Shown here: positions 45,933-54,294 of the stretch, in pieces | Numbering within the stretch: position 1 is the first letter of the stretch | Layout of the letters: each line of letters starts with the position of its first letter | Assembly: GCF_030295405.1 (NCBI RefSeq) | Contig: NZ_AP027080.1 | Span: 2,542,001-2,606,000 of the forward strand | From: Mesoterricola silvestris | GTDB taxonomy: Bacteria; Acidobacteriota; Holophagae; Holophagales; Holophagaceae | Length of the DNA stretch: 64,000 bases | Direction of reading: 5' to 3' | The notes under the pieces: generated by a model | The model's database searches: none | What the model was told of the DNA's origin: nothing | What the model saw: only the letters and a program-made list of their open reading frames with translations | Program-made: the position numbers and the translations under genes

Positions 45933-46712
45933 ATGGACGCCGCCACCGTGATCCCCACCGATGCCCGCATGTCGTTCATGGAGCACCTGCAGGAACTGCG
46001 GGTGCGCCTGGTGCGCTCGGCCCTCACGGTGGCGGGGGCCTTCGCCCTCACCTACGCCTTCCGCCTCCGCCTGTGGACCTGGGCCCAGTGGCCCTTCCTG
46101 CAGGCCATGGGGCGCCAGCTCAAGCAGGACCCGGCCCGGCTCCAGCCCTGGGCCTTCACCGACCTCACGGAGCCCTTCTTCAGCCTCATGCGCCTTTCGG
46201 TGTGGGTCGCCGCCTTCCTGGCCGCGCCCGTGATCTTCCTGCAGGTGTGGGGCTTCATCAAGCCCGCCCTGGGCCCCCGGGAAAGGCGCCTGTTCATCCC
46301 CTTCATCCTGGGCACCAGCGGCATGTTCCTGCTGGGCCTGGCCTTCGCCTACACCCAGGCCTTCCGGTTCCTGGGCGATATCCTCTTCCAGGAGGCCGCC
46401 GGAGCGGGCCTGCGGGCCAACCTTCACATCGACAGCTACCTGGACCTGTTTCTTTCCACCCTGGTGATCACGGGATTGATGTTTGAACTTCCTGTGCTCA
46501 CCTTCTTCCTGGCCCGGTTCCGCATCGTCACGGCTGGGATGATGTTGAAATATTGGCGTCATGCCACTCTGGCGATCGTGATCGCCTCGGCGTTCTTCAC
46601 GCCCGGGGACGTGGTGCTGACGACCGTGTTTTTCAGTCTTGTGCTTCTGGGGCTGTATTTCGTGTCCGTCCTGGTGGCCTGGGCGGCGGGGCCGCGGCGG
46701 GCGCGAGGGTAG
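45933..46712 (+). CDS. tatC: Twin-arginine translocase subunit TatC
   Basis: 259 aa with six predicted membrane helices. The N-terminal MSFMEHLQELRVRLVRS holds the Tat signal-recognition segment, and FAYTQAFRFL and FELPVLTFFLARF are family-typical. It forms the receptor for twin-arginine proteins. Placement right after a Tat-dependent flavoprotein suggests a dedicated or co-regulated export system. The C-terminus has the usual basic tail. Confidence 0.93.
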   Translation: MDAATVIPTDARMSFMEHLQELRVRLVRSALTVAGAFALTYAFRLRLWTWAQWPFLQAMGRQLKQDPARLQPWAFTDLTEPFFSLMRLSVWVAAFLAAPVIFLQVWGFIKPALGPRERRLFIPFILGTSGMFLLGLAFAYTQAFRFLGDILFQEAAGAGLRANLHIDSYLDLFLSTLVITGLMFELPVLTFFLARFRIVTAGMMLKYWRHATLAIVIASAFFTPGDVVLTTVFFSLVLLGLYFVSVLVAWAAGPRRARG

Positions 46713-46795
46713 GGATGGTCGTTAAAGTGCCCTGGTAAATGAATGATGGGGTTTGCTCATATTCCCGGCGTGGGGGAATAACGGGCGAAAAGATG

Positions 46796-46896
46796 AAACG
46801 CTGGGGCGCAGAGGGCTCGCTGGGGCGCTGGGAAAAGAAAGAAGATCTTTTTTCTTTTCCCCAGCGCCCCAGCGAGCCCTCTGCGCCCCAGCGTTT
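46796..46896. repeat. 101-bp near-perfect palindrome
   Basis: Two arms of 50 and 51 bp meet at AGATCT (46843-46848). Each arm contains AAACGCTGGGGCGCAGAGGG, then CTCGCTGGGGCGCTGGG and an A-rich run; arms differ by one inserted G and one A/G change. The A/T tracts lie at the loop, so the hairpin would be GC-rich at the base. It sits in the 253 bp gap between convergent tatC and the protease-like gene; the remainder of that gap (46713-46795, 46897-46965) has nothing I recognise. Confidence 0.9.
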
Positions 46897-46965
46897 GGCA
46901 GTTCCTTGGTTTATCCACGACCTCGAGTCCAGTCAGGGCAGACCCCGCCATTCCAAGGAAGTGCC

Positions 46966-47643
46966 TTAGTTCGGACCCCATTGCTTCCGGAGGACGTACC
47001 CTCCCCAGAGGAGCGATGCCAGTACAACGCCTGCGCCGACCGTCCAGAAGAGCCAGGCGATGCGCACGTCGTGGGCCAGGAGGCCCGTGCGCGTCAGGAT
47101 CTGGAACCAGTCGTGGCCTTCCCAATCCGTGCGGCCGGTCTCCCCGGTGGTGAGGAGGAGTTGGCGGACCCGGGCATCGGCGATGTACGGGGCGCAATCC
47201 ATGAGGCTCTGGCCCAGCCACCACCCGCCCACGGAGGCGGCGAAGGGGTTCTCCTCCCTCAGGAAGGCGGCGATCACCACCAGGGGCACCAGGAGCTGCC
47301 CCAGGGTGCCGCCGAGGATGTGCAGGAAGGTCCCCAGGGGGCTGAAGACCACGTGGCCCGCCTCGTGGAAGGGCAAGTCGATCCAGTGGAGAAGGGACCG
47401 GCTGTCCAGGGGATTGGCCAGGAGCACCACGGCCGCCAGGGCCAGGAGCGCCAGGAAGACGCCCCGCACCGCCACCGGGCCCCGGTCCGGGCTGGGGGCG
47501 ACGGAGAACATGCGTCCGGCGAGCCAGGAGGGTTCCCGTTCCTCCCGCACGGGCCGGGGCCGGTAGCGGCTGAAGACCACCCCGCAGTGCAGGCACTCCT
47601 CGAGCCCGTCCTCCTGCGGCTTCTGGCAACGGGGGCAAAGCAT
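46966..47643 (-). CDS. Zinc-ribbon membrane metalloprotease-like protein
   Basis: 225 aa. An N-terminal CPRCQKP-x9-CLHCG zinc ribbon is followed by a basic linker, then about four membrane helices. The second helix carries LPFHEAGHVVF, an HExxH zinc-protease signature in a membrane setting, as in M50 site-2 proteases. The usual second M50 motif (LDG) is not seen, although a downstream D in LLAHDVRIAW might serve. Catalytic activity is therefore uncertain. Tail-to-tail with tatC. Confidence 0.72.
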   Translation of the reverse strand: MLCPRCQKPQEDGLEECLHCGVVFSRYRPRPVREEREPSWLAGRMFSVAPSPDRGPVAVRGVFLALLALAAVVLLANPLDSRSLLHWIDLPFHEAGHVVFSPLGTFLHILGGTLGQLLVPLVVIAAFLREENPFAASVGGWWLGQSLMDCAPYIADARVRQLLLTTGETGRTDWEGHDWFQILTRTGLLAHDVRIAWLFWTVGAGVVLASLLWGGYVLRKQWGPN

Positions 47644-47753
47644 CCCGGGTGTCCTCCTGGGGGTATGGGGGAATTATTCCAGAAACGCAAATCCATTGGT
47701 AATGGCGTCAAGGGCTTGTATGGTTTTCCTGGGAACCCCGCCAGCGAGGTCCG

Positions 47754-50700
47754 ATGACCCGAGCTCTGACTGTCAGCCAGCAGGCCAGAATCCTGAAATG
47801 GGCCATGGAACGTGGTCTGCTCACCCAGGAGGAGATCGGCCTGTCCACCCGGGACGATGCGGCCACCCTTTCCGAGGCGGATCTGTCCGAACGCTTCAAC
47901 GCCCTCCATGCGGCGGGCCGGCTCAAGGGCGTCATGGACACGGCCCTGGCCTGGGACCAGGCGGACACCGCCGTCACCTCCGGCACCCCGGACTGGATCA
48001 AGGCCATGGGGGAGGTGGCCGCGGCCATGGACCCCGAGGACCTGGCGGGCTTCGCCCTGCCCCGGGACGGGCGCTACCTCCCCCTGGCCTTCCTGGGGGA
48101 CGGCGGCATGGGCTGTGTGTACAAGGCCTTCGACCAGCAGCTCAAGCGGGTGGTGGCCCTGAAGTTCCTCAAGCGCCTGGAGCGGGCGCCCATGGACCGC
48201 TTCATCCAGGAGGGCCGGTCCCAGGCCCGCATCGAGCACCCCAATATCTGCAACGTCTATTCGGTGGATGAATTCGAGGGCCAGCCCTACCTCTCCATGC
48301 GCTTCATCGCGGGCCCCACCCTCCGGGCCGCGCTGCCCCGGCTCAGCCTGGAGCAGAAGGTGGGCATCCTCATGCGGGTGGCCCAGGCCCTGCAGTGCTG
48401 CCACCGGGAGGGCATCGTCCACCGGGATATCAAGCCCACCAACATCATGCTCGAAGCCCGGGAGGACGGGTCCTGGTGGCCCTTCCTCATGGATTTCGGC
48501 CTGGCCCGGGACCTGGGCGACCAGGGGCTGACGGTCCCGGGGATGATCATCGGAACCCCCATCTACTGCAGCCCCGAGCAGGTGCAGGGCCGCATGGGGG
48601 ACGTGGACCGGCGTTCGGACGTCTATTCCCTGGGGGCCACCCTGTACGATTGCCTGGTGGGCGAGCCCCCCTTCCCCTCCGGCGGCGCCCTGGTGGACCT
48701 CATCCGCCGCATTTCCGAGGAGGACCCCGTTCCGCCCCGGCAGCGCGTCCCGGGCTTCCCCAAGGATCTCCAGACCATCGTCATGAAGGCCCTGGAGAAG
48801 GACCCCGACCGCCGGTACGAATCCGCCCGGGCCCTGGCGGAGGATCTGCAGCGGTACCTGGACGGGGACCCCATCCAGGCCCACCACACGACCCTCACGT
48901 ACCGCATCGCCAGGCGCGTCCGCAAGAACCGCGCCCTCGCCCTGGTCACCGCGTTCTCCCTCCTGGCGGTGCTGGGCTTCGCCGCCTTCGGGATCACCAT
49001 GGCCGTGCGGGCCCGGGTGCAGGGGCAGGCCATCCAGCGGTACGGCCGGGAGGCCGAGTACCTGGAAGGCATCCTGCTCAAGGCCTACACCCTGCCCCTC
49101 CATGACGTGCGCACGGAACGCGCCCATGTGGAGCAGCACCTGGAACGCATCCGCGCGTCCATGGACACCCTGGGGCGCTGGTCCCGTCCCGCGGCCCGTC
49201 TGGCGTTGGGGCGCGGCTACCTGGCCCTGGATCGCTTGGAGGAGGCCCGGCGCGAACTGGAACCGGCCCCGGGCGCCATCCCCCAGGACCCGGACCATGC
49301 CCTGGCCCTGGGCCTCACCCTCACCCGCCTCTACCAGGCCGAACTGGAGGGCCTGCGCGGCAAGGCCCTGGAGGAACGCAAGCGGGATACCGAGCAGGAC
49401 CTGCGGCGGCCGGCCCTGGCCTGCCTGCGCCGCGCCCAGGGGGCCCACCAGGACGGCCCCGCCTACGTGGAGGGCATGCTCGCCCTGGTGGAGGAACGCT
49501 ACGCCGACGCCATCGACAAGGCCAAGGAGTATGAGCGCACGGCCCCCTGGGCCTACGAGGCCTGGATCCTGGAAGCCGATGCCCAGCGGGGCCTGGCGGC
49601 CCTGGCCTACGGCCGGGGGGATTTCGACGGCACCGAGCAGCGCCTGGCCCTGGCCGCCGAGCCCCTCCTCCAGGCCCGCAACGTGGCCCGCAGCGCCCCC
49701 CTGGCCTACCAGGGCGAGGTGCAGCGCCGCATGATCCTCTTCCAGCTGAACCTGGACCGGGGCCGGGCCACGGAGGCCGACCGGGACTGGGCCCTGGAGG
49801 CCGCGGACATGTGCCTGACCGCCAACCCCGGCGACTGGAAGACCCTGGGGTACCGCGCCGCCATCCACCGCCGCTGGGGGGTCACGCTCATGAACCGGAA
49901 TCTGGACCCCACCGCCAGCCTCGACGCCGCCGTGGCGGACGCCGAGCGGGGCCTGGCCGTGCGTCCCACCGACAATCCCCTGTGGAACAACCTGGGCACC
50001 TGCCTGCGCAACCGCGCCGACTGGGAGCTGCGCCGGGGCCTGGATCCCACCCGCACCCTCGCCCGGGCCGTGGAGGCCCTGGGCAAGGGCCTGGACCGGC
50101 CCCAGTACAAGGACTGGCTCCTGGACAGCATCGGCAACTGCCACGCCCTCCTGGGCCACTACCAGCTGGAGCATGGCCAGGACCCCACCCGGGCCGTGCT
50201 CATGGCCGTGGACCTCCTGGGCCAGGCCGCGGCCCTCAAGCCCTGGGTGGGCCACAATTCCTCCCAGGGCTACGCCCTGGCGGACCTGGCCGCCTGGCTC
50301 AAGCTGTCGGGCCAGGATCCCATGCCCCGGTACGAGGAGGCCCGCAGGGCCTTCGAGGCCGGCCTGGGCCTCAACGCCAATTCCTACCTGTCCCACCTGG
50401 GCATCGCGAACCTCCTGCTGGACCGGGCCGAAACGGAGCTGGAGCGGGGCGGCGCCCCCGGCCGCGATCTCACCCAGGCCGCCGAGCACCTGGAAGCGGC
50501 CTTGAAGGTGAACCCCCGCACCGGTCCCGAGGTCTACCCCGCCCGTGCCCGGTGCCGCGCCCTGGAGGCGCTGGCCACCCGGTCCACCCGGACGCTGGCC
50601 GCCGCCCGGGCCGATCTGGCCAAGGCGTCCAGGGTTTCCACGGGCCGCCCCGAGGCCGCCCTGGCCATGGCCCAGGCCTGGCTCCTGGTGCACCGGGCCG

Positions 50701-50903
50701 ATCCCCGCAGCGGCGCGGCCGCCCAGGGCCTCGCGGCCCTGCGCCCGGCCCTGGCGGGCCTGCCCTGGTTCGCCCAGGTCAAGGTCACCGAAGGAAGGCT
50801 TCTGGCCGCCCTGGGCCGGCCGATCGAGGCGGAGAAGGCCTACGCCAGGGCGTCCGCGCTGAACCCCGGCCTGGGGAAAGGCCCCGGTTCAGCGCGGACG
50901 TGA
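47754..50903 (+). CDS. Membrane Ser/Thr protein kinase with TPR-like C-terminus
   Basis: 1049 aa. Hanks-type kinase domain at about residues 106-375: glycine loop LGDGGMGCVYKA, catalytic loop HRDIKPTNIM near 222 and DFGLAR near 246. One membrane helix (ALVTAFSLLAVLGFAAFGITM) near 395-417. The 620-residue extracytoplasmic C-terminus consists of helical TPR-like repeats with conserved Trp/Leu spacing. A 100-residue N-terminal helical region precedes the kinase. Related kinases regulate envelope and development in diverse bacteria; no phosphatase is adjacent. Confidence 0.9.
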   Translation: MTRALTVSQQARILKWAMERGLLTQEEIGLSTRDDAATLSEADLSERFNALHAAGRLKGVMDTALAWDQADTAVTSGTPDWIKAMGEVAAAMDPEDLAGFALPRDGRYLPLAFLGDGGMGCVYKAFDQQLKRVVALKFLKRLERAPMDRFIQEGRSQARIEHPNICNVYSVDEFEGQPYLSMRFIAGPTLRAALPRLSLEQKVGILMRVAQALQCCHREGIVHRDIKPTNIMLEAREDGSWWPFLMDFGLARDLGDQGLTVPGMIIGTPIYCSPEQVQGRMGDVDRRSDVYSLGATLYDCLVGEPPFPSGGALVDLIRRISEEDPVPPRQRVPGFPKDLQTIVMKALEKDPDRRYESARALAEDLQRYLDGDPIQAHHTTLTYRIARRVRKNRALALVTAFSLLAVLGFAAFGITMAVRARVQGQAIQRYGREAEYLEGILLKAYTLPLHDVRTERAHVEQHLERIRASMDTLGRWSRPAARLALGRGYLALDRLEEARRELEPAPGAIPQDPDHALALGLTLTRLYQAELEGLRGKALEERKRDTEQDLRRPALACLRRAQGAHQDGPAYVEGMLALVEERYADAIDKAKEYERTAPWAYEAWILEADAQRGLAALAYGRGDFDGTEQRLALAAEPLLQARNVARSAPLAYQGEVQRRMILFQLNLDRGRATEADRDWALEAADMCLTANPGDWKTLGYRAAIHRRWGVTLMNRNLDPTASLDAAVADAERGLAVRPTDNPLWNNLGTCLRNRADWELRRGLDPTRTLARAVEALGKGLDRPQYKDWLLDSIGNCHALLGHYQLEHGQDPTRAVLMAVDLLGQAAALKPWVGHNSSQGYALADLAAWLKLSGQDPMPRYEEARRAFEAGLGLNANSYLSHLGIANLLLDRAETELERGGAPGRDLTQAAEHLEAALKVNPRTGPEVYPARARCRALEALATRSTRTLAAARADLAKASRVSTGRPEAALAMAQAWLLVHRADPRSGAAAQGLAALRPALAGLPWFAQVKVTEGRLLAALGRPIEAEKAYARASALNPGLGKGPGSART

Positions 50904-50943
50904 TCCCAGCCACAAGGTGCTACGGCCGGGGCAACCCGCCGCG

Positions 50944-51136
50944 ATGACCTGGATTCGCCGCTTCATCCCCTTTATCCCTTTCATCAAATTCATCCCCGTT
51001 CCAGCAGGGCCAGCGCCGGGGTGGGGCGGCGCGCAGGTGATCCGCATGCGCCGACCCATCCCGGCTTTGGCCCTGCGGTAACAGGGATGAATCTGATGAA
51101 AGGGATGAAGGGGATGAAACGGTTATACCAGGTCAT
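50944..51136. repeat. Palindromic repeat, copy D (full-length)
   Basis: The best-defined copy, 193 bp, bounded by the terminal inverted repeat ATGACCTGG (50944-50952) and CCAGGTCAT (51128-51136). Arms: CGCTTCATCCCCTTTATCCC and TTCATCCCCGTTCCAGCAGG on the left; GGCCCTGCGGTAACAGGGAT and GGGATGAAGGGGATGAAACG on the right. The centre is GCCGGGGTGGGGCGGCGCG facing CGCCGACCCATCCCGGC. It lies between the 3' ends of the kinase gene and the convergent small-protein gene. Nothing else is recognised in 50904-51200. Confidence 0.88.
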
Positions 51137-51200
51137 GCCCGGCTTAATTACTGACTTTGGTGATGATCGCCGGAGTGAGCCCGGTAATTGAACCAGGACT

Positions 51201-51290
51201 TCAAGCGACGTCCAGCCTTGCGATGGAATGAACCACCAGCGCCGCAAACCCCCACACACTCAGAATGATTGCTATTTCCAGTCCCGTCAT
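51201..51290 (-). CDS. 29-aa single-helix membrane protein
   Basis: Too short for standard ORF lists. A strong AAGGAGG lies 5 nt upstream of ATG 51290. The product (MTGLEIAIILSVWGFAALVV, then a short HSIARLDVA tail) is one membrane helix with a charged C-terminus. It follows the histidine kinase gene by 55 bp on the same strand, so might be co-transcribed. It looks like the class of tiny accessory subunits (KdpF, CydX), but none of their partner genes is here; function is unknown. Confidence 0.6.
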   Translation of the reverse strand: MTGLEIAIILSVWGFAALVVHSIARLDVA

Positions 51291-51345
51291 GGGAACCTCC
51301 TTGCCCCAGATGTGTCCGGGCGGGGACCGGGGTTCCCGATCAAAA

Positions 51346-52827
51346 TTATTGGTTAATAATTCCCGGCAGCGCGAACCCGAACACCGCCCCGCCCCCTTCC
51401 GGGGCCTCGGCCCAGACCCGGCCGCCCATTCGCCGGATGCTGCGCTTGATGCTGGCCAGGCCCACGCCCGATCCGGGGAACTGCTGGTCCGTGTGCAGGC
51501 GCTGGAAGACCGTGAACAGCCGGTGGGCCTGGCGCGGGTCGAAGCCGGCGCCGTTGTCCCGCACCGTCACCAGGACCTCGCCGGCCTCCACCCTCCCGGC
51601 CACCCGGATGCGCGCCTGGGGCTGGTTCCGGGTGAATTTCACGGCGTTGGACAGGAGGTTGGTGAGCACCTCCCGCAGCAGGGTCGGGTCGCCGGTGACC
51701 GGCGGCAGGGGCGTGAGCTCCCAGACCAGATCCCGGTCCCGGATCTCCGGGCCTATGGCGTCGATGGCCAAGGCGGCCATGGCGTCCAGATCCACGCGCT
51801 CCCGGCGCGTCTCCCCGCCCCCGGAGCGGGAGAGGGCCAGGAGATGGTCCAGCAGGTGGCCCATGTTGCCCGCGGAGCGCCGGATGGTGGCGAGCCAGTG
51901 GCGGCCCGTTTCCGTCAGGTGGGTCTCCTCCTGGGAGGCCAGCAGGTCCGCGAACCCGGCGATGTGGCGGATGGGCGCCCGCAGGTCGTGGGCGATGGCG
52001 GAGCCGAACGCGTCCAGTTCCTGCACGGATTCCTCCAGCAGGGCCGCGCGGGCTTCCAGGGCCTGGTTCCGGGCCGCGGCGGCCCGCTCCCGGAGCTTGC
52101 GCTCGCTGATCTCGATGCTGAAAATGGCCACGGTCTCGAAGGCCGGGCGGAACGCGAAGACCTCCAGGGCGATGGGGTGCAGCTCCCCCATGAATTCGAA
52201 GTGGGCCGGCAGGCCCGTGAGGGCCACGGCCATTTCGGTCTCCTGCAGGGACCGGCTCACGTTGGGCCACAGGGACAAATGGTTCCGGCCCACCACGTCC
52301 TCCCGGCGGAATCCGAAGTAGTTCATGAAGTACCGGTTGCCGTCCAGGAGGCGCAGGTCCACCGGCCGGCCTTCCGCGTCCCGCACCACCTGGCTCAGGT
52401 GGAACCCGGAATTCATGTTCGCCAGCAGGCTGTGGTAGCCGAGGCTGCCCGTGGCCCTGCGCAGCGCCTGGGAAGGCGGGGCCAAGGGGCGCCGCAGGCG
52501 GGGCCGCGTGGTCCAGGTGCGCACCAGCATGCCCTCGGGTTCCGGTTCCGCCGTGAAGGTCAGGCGATCGGTCTCCCGTCCGGTCAGGGAGCCCGTGAAA
52601 TGCCGCGCCACGCCGGTTTCCAGACAGGCCCGCAGCAGGACCATGCCCATGGCCCGTTCGCCGCCGGGGAAAAGCTCCGGGAGCGTCCGCCCGAGGGCCC
52701 CGGCCCGGGGGATCCCCAGGTGCTGGGCGCCAGCGGCGTTGAGGTACCGGACCCGCCCCTCCCGGTCCAGGAAGATGCAGCCTTCTGGCAGGCGGTCTAA
52801 CAGCCGTTCGCCGAAGGTCCCCTCCAT
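51346..52827 (-). CDS. PAS-domain sensor histidine kinase
   Basis: 493 aa, no membrane segments. Two PAS domains (about 8-110 and 125-245); the first begins LPEGCIFLDREGRVRYLN. A coiled linker leads to HisKA with the acceptor near residue 280 in AIAHDLRAPIRHIAGF. The ATPase domain has NLLSNAVKFT, DNGAGFD and GSGVGLASIK, close to the bacteriophytochrome-like / light-sensor kinase class. It has no receiver domain and no adjacent response regulator. ATG 52827 follows GGAGGCAGGGAA. Confidence 0.9.
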   Translation of the reverse strand: MEGTFGERLLDRLPEGCIFLDREGRVRYLNAAGAQHLGIPRAGALGRTLPELFPGGERAMGMVLLRACLETGVARHFTGSLTGRETDRLTFTAEPEPEGMLVRTWTTRPRLRRPLAPPSQALRRATGSLGYHSLLANMNSGFHLSQVVRDAEGRPVDLRLLDGNRYFMNYFGFRREDVVGRNHLSLWPNVSRSLQETEMAVALTGLPAHFEFMGELHPIALEVFAFRPAFETVAIFSIEISERKLRERAAAARNQALEARAALLEESVQELDAFGSAIAHDLRAPIRHIAGFADLLASQEETHLTETGRHWLATIRRSAGNMGHLLDHLLALSRSGGGETRRERVDLDAMAALAIDAIGPEIRDRDLVWELTPLPPVTGDPTLLREVLTNLLSNAVKFTRNQPQARIRVAGRVEAGEVLVTVRDNGAGFDPRQAHRLFTVFQRLHTDQQFPGSGVGLASIKRSIRRMGGRVWAEAPEGGGAVFGFALPGIINQ

Positions 52828-52929
52828 TTCCCTGCCTCCCCCTTCGGATTAAACGCCATTCAAGCGATATTCCGCGGGATGTCAAGTATTGTGGGCCTAT
52901 AGGCCGATACGGTCCGAAAGGAGGCGTTT

Positions 52930-53223
52930 GTGCATTTCCTTCTGATCTACGACTACATCCCCGAAATCCTGGAGCGGCGCGGGGCCTTCCGGGCGGAGCA
53001 CCTGGCCCTGGCCCGCCAGTACCAGGACCGGAACGAACTCCTGCTGGGCGGCGTGCTCACCGAACCCGTGGATTCGGCCATCCTGCTGTTCCAGGGCGAG
53101 GGGCCCGGGGGGGCGGAGGCCTTCGCCAAGGCCGATCCCTACGTACGGAATGGCCTGGTGACCCGCTGGCAGGTGCGGCAATGGATGACCGTGGTGGGAA
53201 GGGACGCGGCCAGCCCGGCCTGA
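52930..53223 (+). CDS. YciI-family protein
   Basis: 97 aa. GTG start at 52930 with AAGGAGG upstream. The family fold is recognisable: LLIYDYIPEILERRGAFR, the catalytic-type HLALARQ (the conserved His followed by a helix), and LLGGVLTEPVDSA with ADPYVRNGLVTRWQVRQW. YciI proteins are small dimeric enzymes related to muconolactone isomerases; substrate unknown. Divergent from the histidine kinase; the stop is 10 bp from the convergent diiron gene. Confidence 0.88.
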   Translation: MHFLLIYDYIPEILERRGAFRAEHLALARQYQDRNELLLGGVLTEPVDSAILLFQGEGPGGAEAFAKADPYVRNGLVTRWQVRQWMTVVGRDAASPA

Positions 53224-53232
53224 GGTCCGGCC

Positions 53233-54159
53233 TCAGGGCGCGGGGAAAGCCAGGAGGATGGGGCCCAGGGCGGCCTGGACCCGGTCCCGCTGGGACGGGG
53301 TGGTGACCAGCTGGAACAGGTCCTGGAACTCGGGATGGGTGACCCCCGACTCCAGGAAGGCGTAGCGCTTGGCCCGCAGGAGGCCGCCGTGGACCTCCAG
53401 GCGTTCCGCCTCGTCGAACACCCGCTCCAGGTGCCGCTCCACATTGGCCAGGTCCAGCAGGGCCTGGGTCTGGAGCAGGCCGTCCATCGCGGCCAGGAGC
53501 CAGATGAAATCCTCGACGGTGGCGTCCCGGGCCGCCTCGTCCAGGCTCCGGAAGACCCGCAGGGCCTCCAGGTGGTCCAGCCGGGCGTGCTGGGACTCCT
53601 CCAGCCAGTGGGCCCGGAAGATCTCCCGGGTGAGGGGGTCCAGTTCGTCGGCGTTCTTCATGGTGCGGGTGTAGTGCTCCTGGGTCAGCCACTCGATGGC
53701 CGACGTGAGGAGCAGCACGGCCCCCTTGCGCCGGCCCAGCACGGCCCGGGCCACCTCCACCTCCCCCTCCAGGAGCTGCAGGGGGAAGCCCAATTGCTCG
53801 TCCACCCGGTTTCGGATCTCCCGGAACAGGTGGATGTGCTTGATCTCCTCCGAGGCGAAATTCGTGAGGGCCTCGAAGGCGGCGGGGTGGGCGGTGCCGC
53901 ATTCCTGGGCCAGGTTCACCATCTCGGGGGCGATGAAGGCCTCCACGAATCCGAACAGGTGGGCGTACGAGCCCATTTCCACGTGGGTCATGCGAAGCTT
54001 TTCCCCGGGCCCCAGGCACGTGAGCCCGTAGGCGCCCGACAAGGGCGCGGGCAACCATGGGCGGTCCGGATCGAAGTCCACGAAGCCCAGCACCTCCTTG
54101 ATCTTCCAGCCCACCCGGTAGGAGCGGGTCAGGCATTCCGCGTAGGTGTCGGCGGTCAT
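53233..54159 (-). CDS. Ferritin-like di-iron protein (AurF-type)
   Basis: 308 aa all-helical protein with metal-ligand motifs spaced as in AurF-like diiron oxygenases: HVEMGSYAHLFGFVEAFIAPE, then the ExxH of SEEIKHIHLF, later EWLTQEHY and EESQHARLDH. These give two pairs of Glu/His that could hold a carboxylate-bridged di-iron centre. AurF relatives N-oxygenate amines, while others act on unknown substrates. No biosynthetic cluster surrounds it, so function stays open. Confidence 0.72.
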   Translation of the reverse strand: MTADTYAECLTRSYRVGWKIKEVLGFVDFDPDRPWLPAPLSGAYGLTCLGPGEKLRMTHVEMGSYAHLFGFVEAFIAPEMVNLAQECGTAHPAAFEALTNFASEEIKHIHLFREIRNRVDEQLGFPLQLLEGEVEVARAVLGRRKGAVLLLTSAIEWLTQEHYTRTMKNADELDPLTREIFRAHWLEESQHARLDHLEALRVFRSLDEAARDATVEDFIWLLAAMDGLLQTQALLDLANVERHLERVFDEAERLEVHGGLLRAKRYAFLESGVTHPEFQDLFQLVTTPSQRDRVQAALGPILLAFPAP

Positions 54160-54244
54160 GGGTTCACCTCCTCATGCGCATCCTTCCGGCAAGCCTCGGG
54201 AATATGCGTCTCAATCCTGAGGAAGTCAACCCGGCCGCCGGGAA

Positions 54245-54278
54245 CGGAAAAGCCCAGGCGCGGGCCTGGGCTTTTCCG
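54245..54278 (-). terminator. Terminator after hpf
   Basis: CGGAAAAGCCCAGGC (54245-54259) pairs perfectly with GCCTGGGCTTTTCCG (54264-54278), a 15 bp stem with a 4 nt loop, followed on the minus strand by TTCCGG. The A/T part of the stem gives a U-run for hpf transcripts. It is symmetrical, so could work in both directions, although the upstream gene on the other side runs in the same direction. Confidence 0.75.
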
Positions 54279-54294
54279 TGAACCGCGGGGAGGT

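Noticed and set aside
47274-50693. 1139-codon minus-strand reading frame opposite the Ser/Thr kinase
   Set aside because: It is a GC-driven antisense shadow: low-complexity Gly/Ala/Gln/Val text without domains, while the plus strand encodes an intact kinase.
51201-51290. Naming the 29-aa protein KdpF
   Set aside because: Size and helix fit, but kdpA, kdpB and kdpC are not adjacent, and such short helices are not diagnostic.
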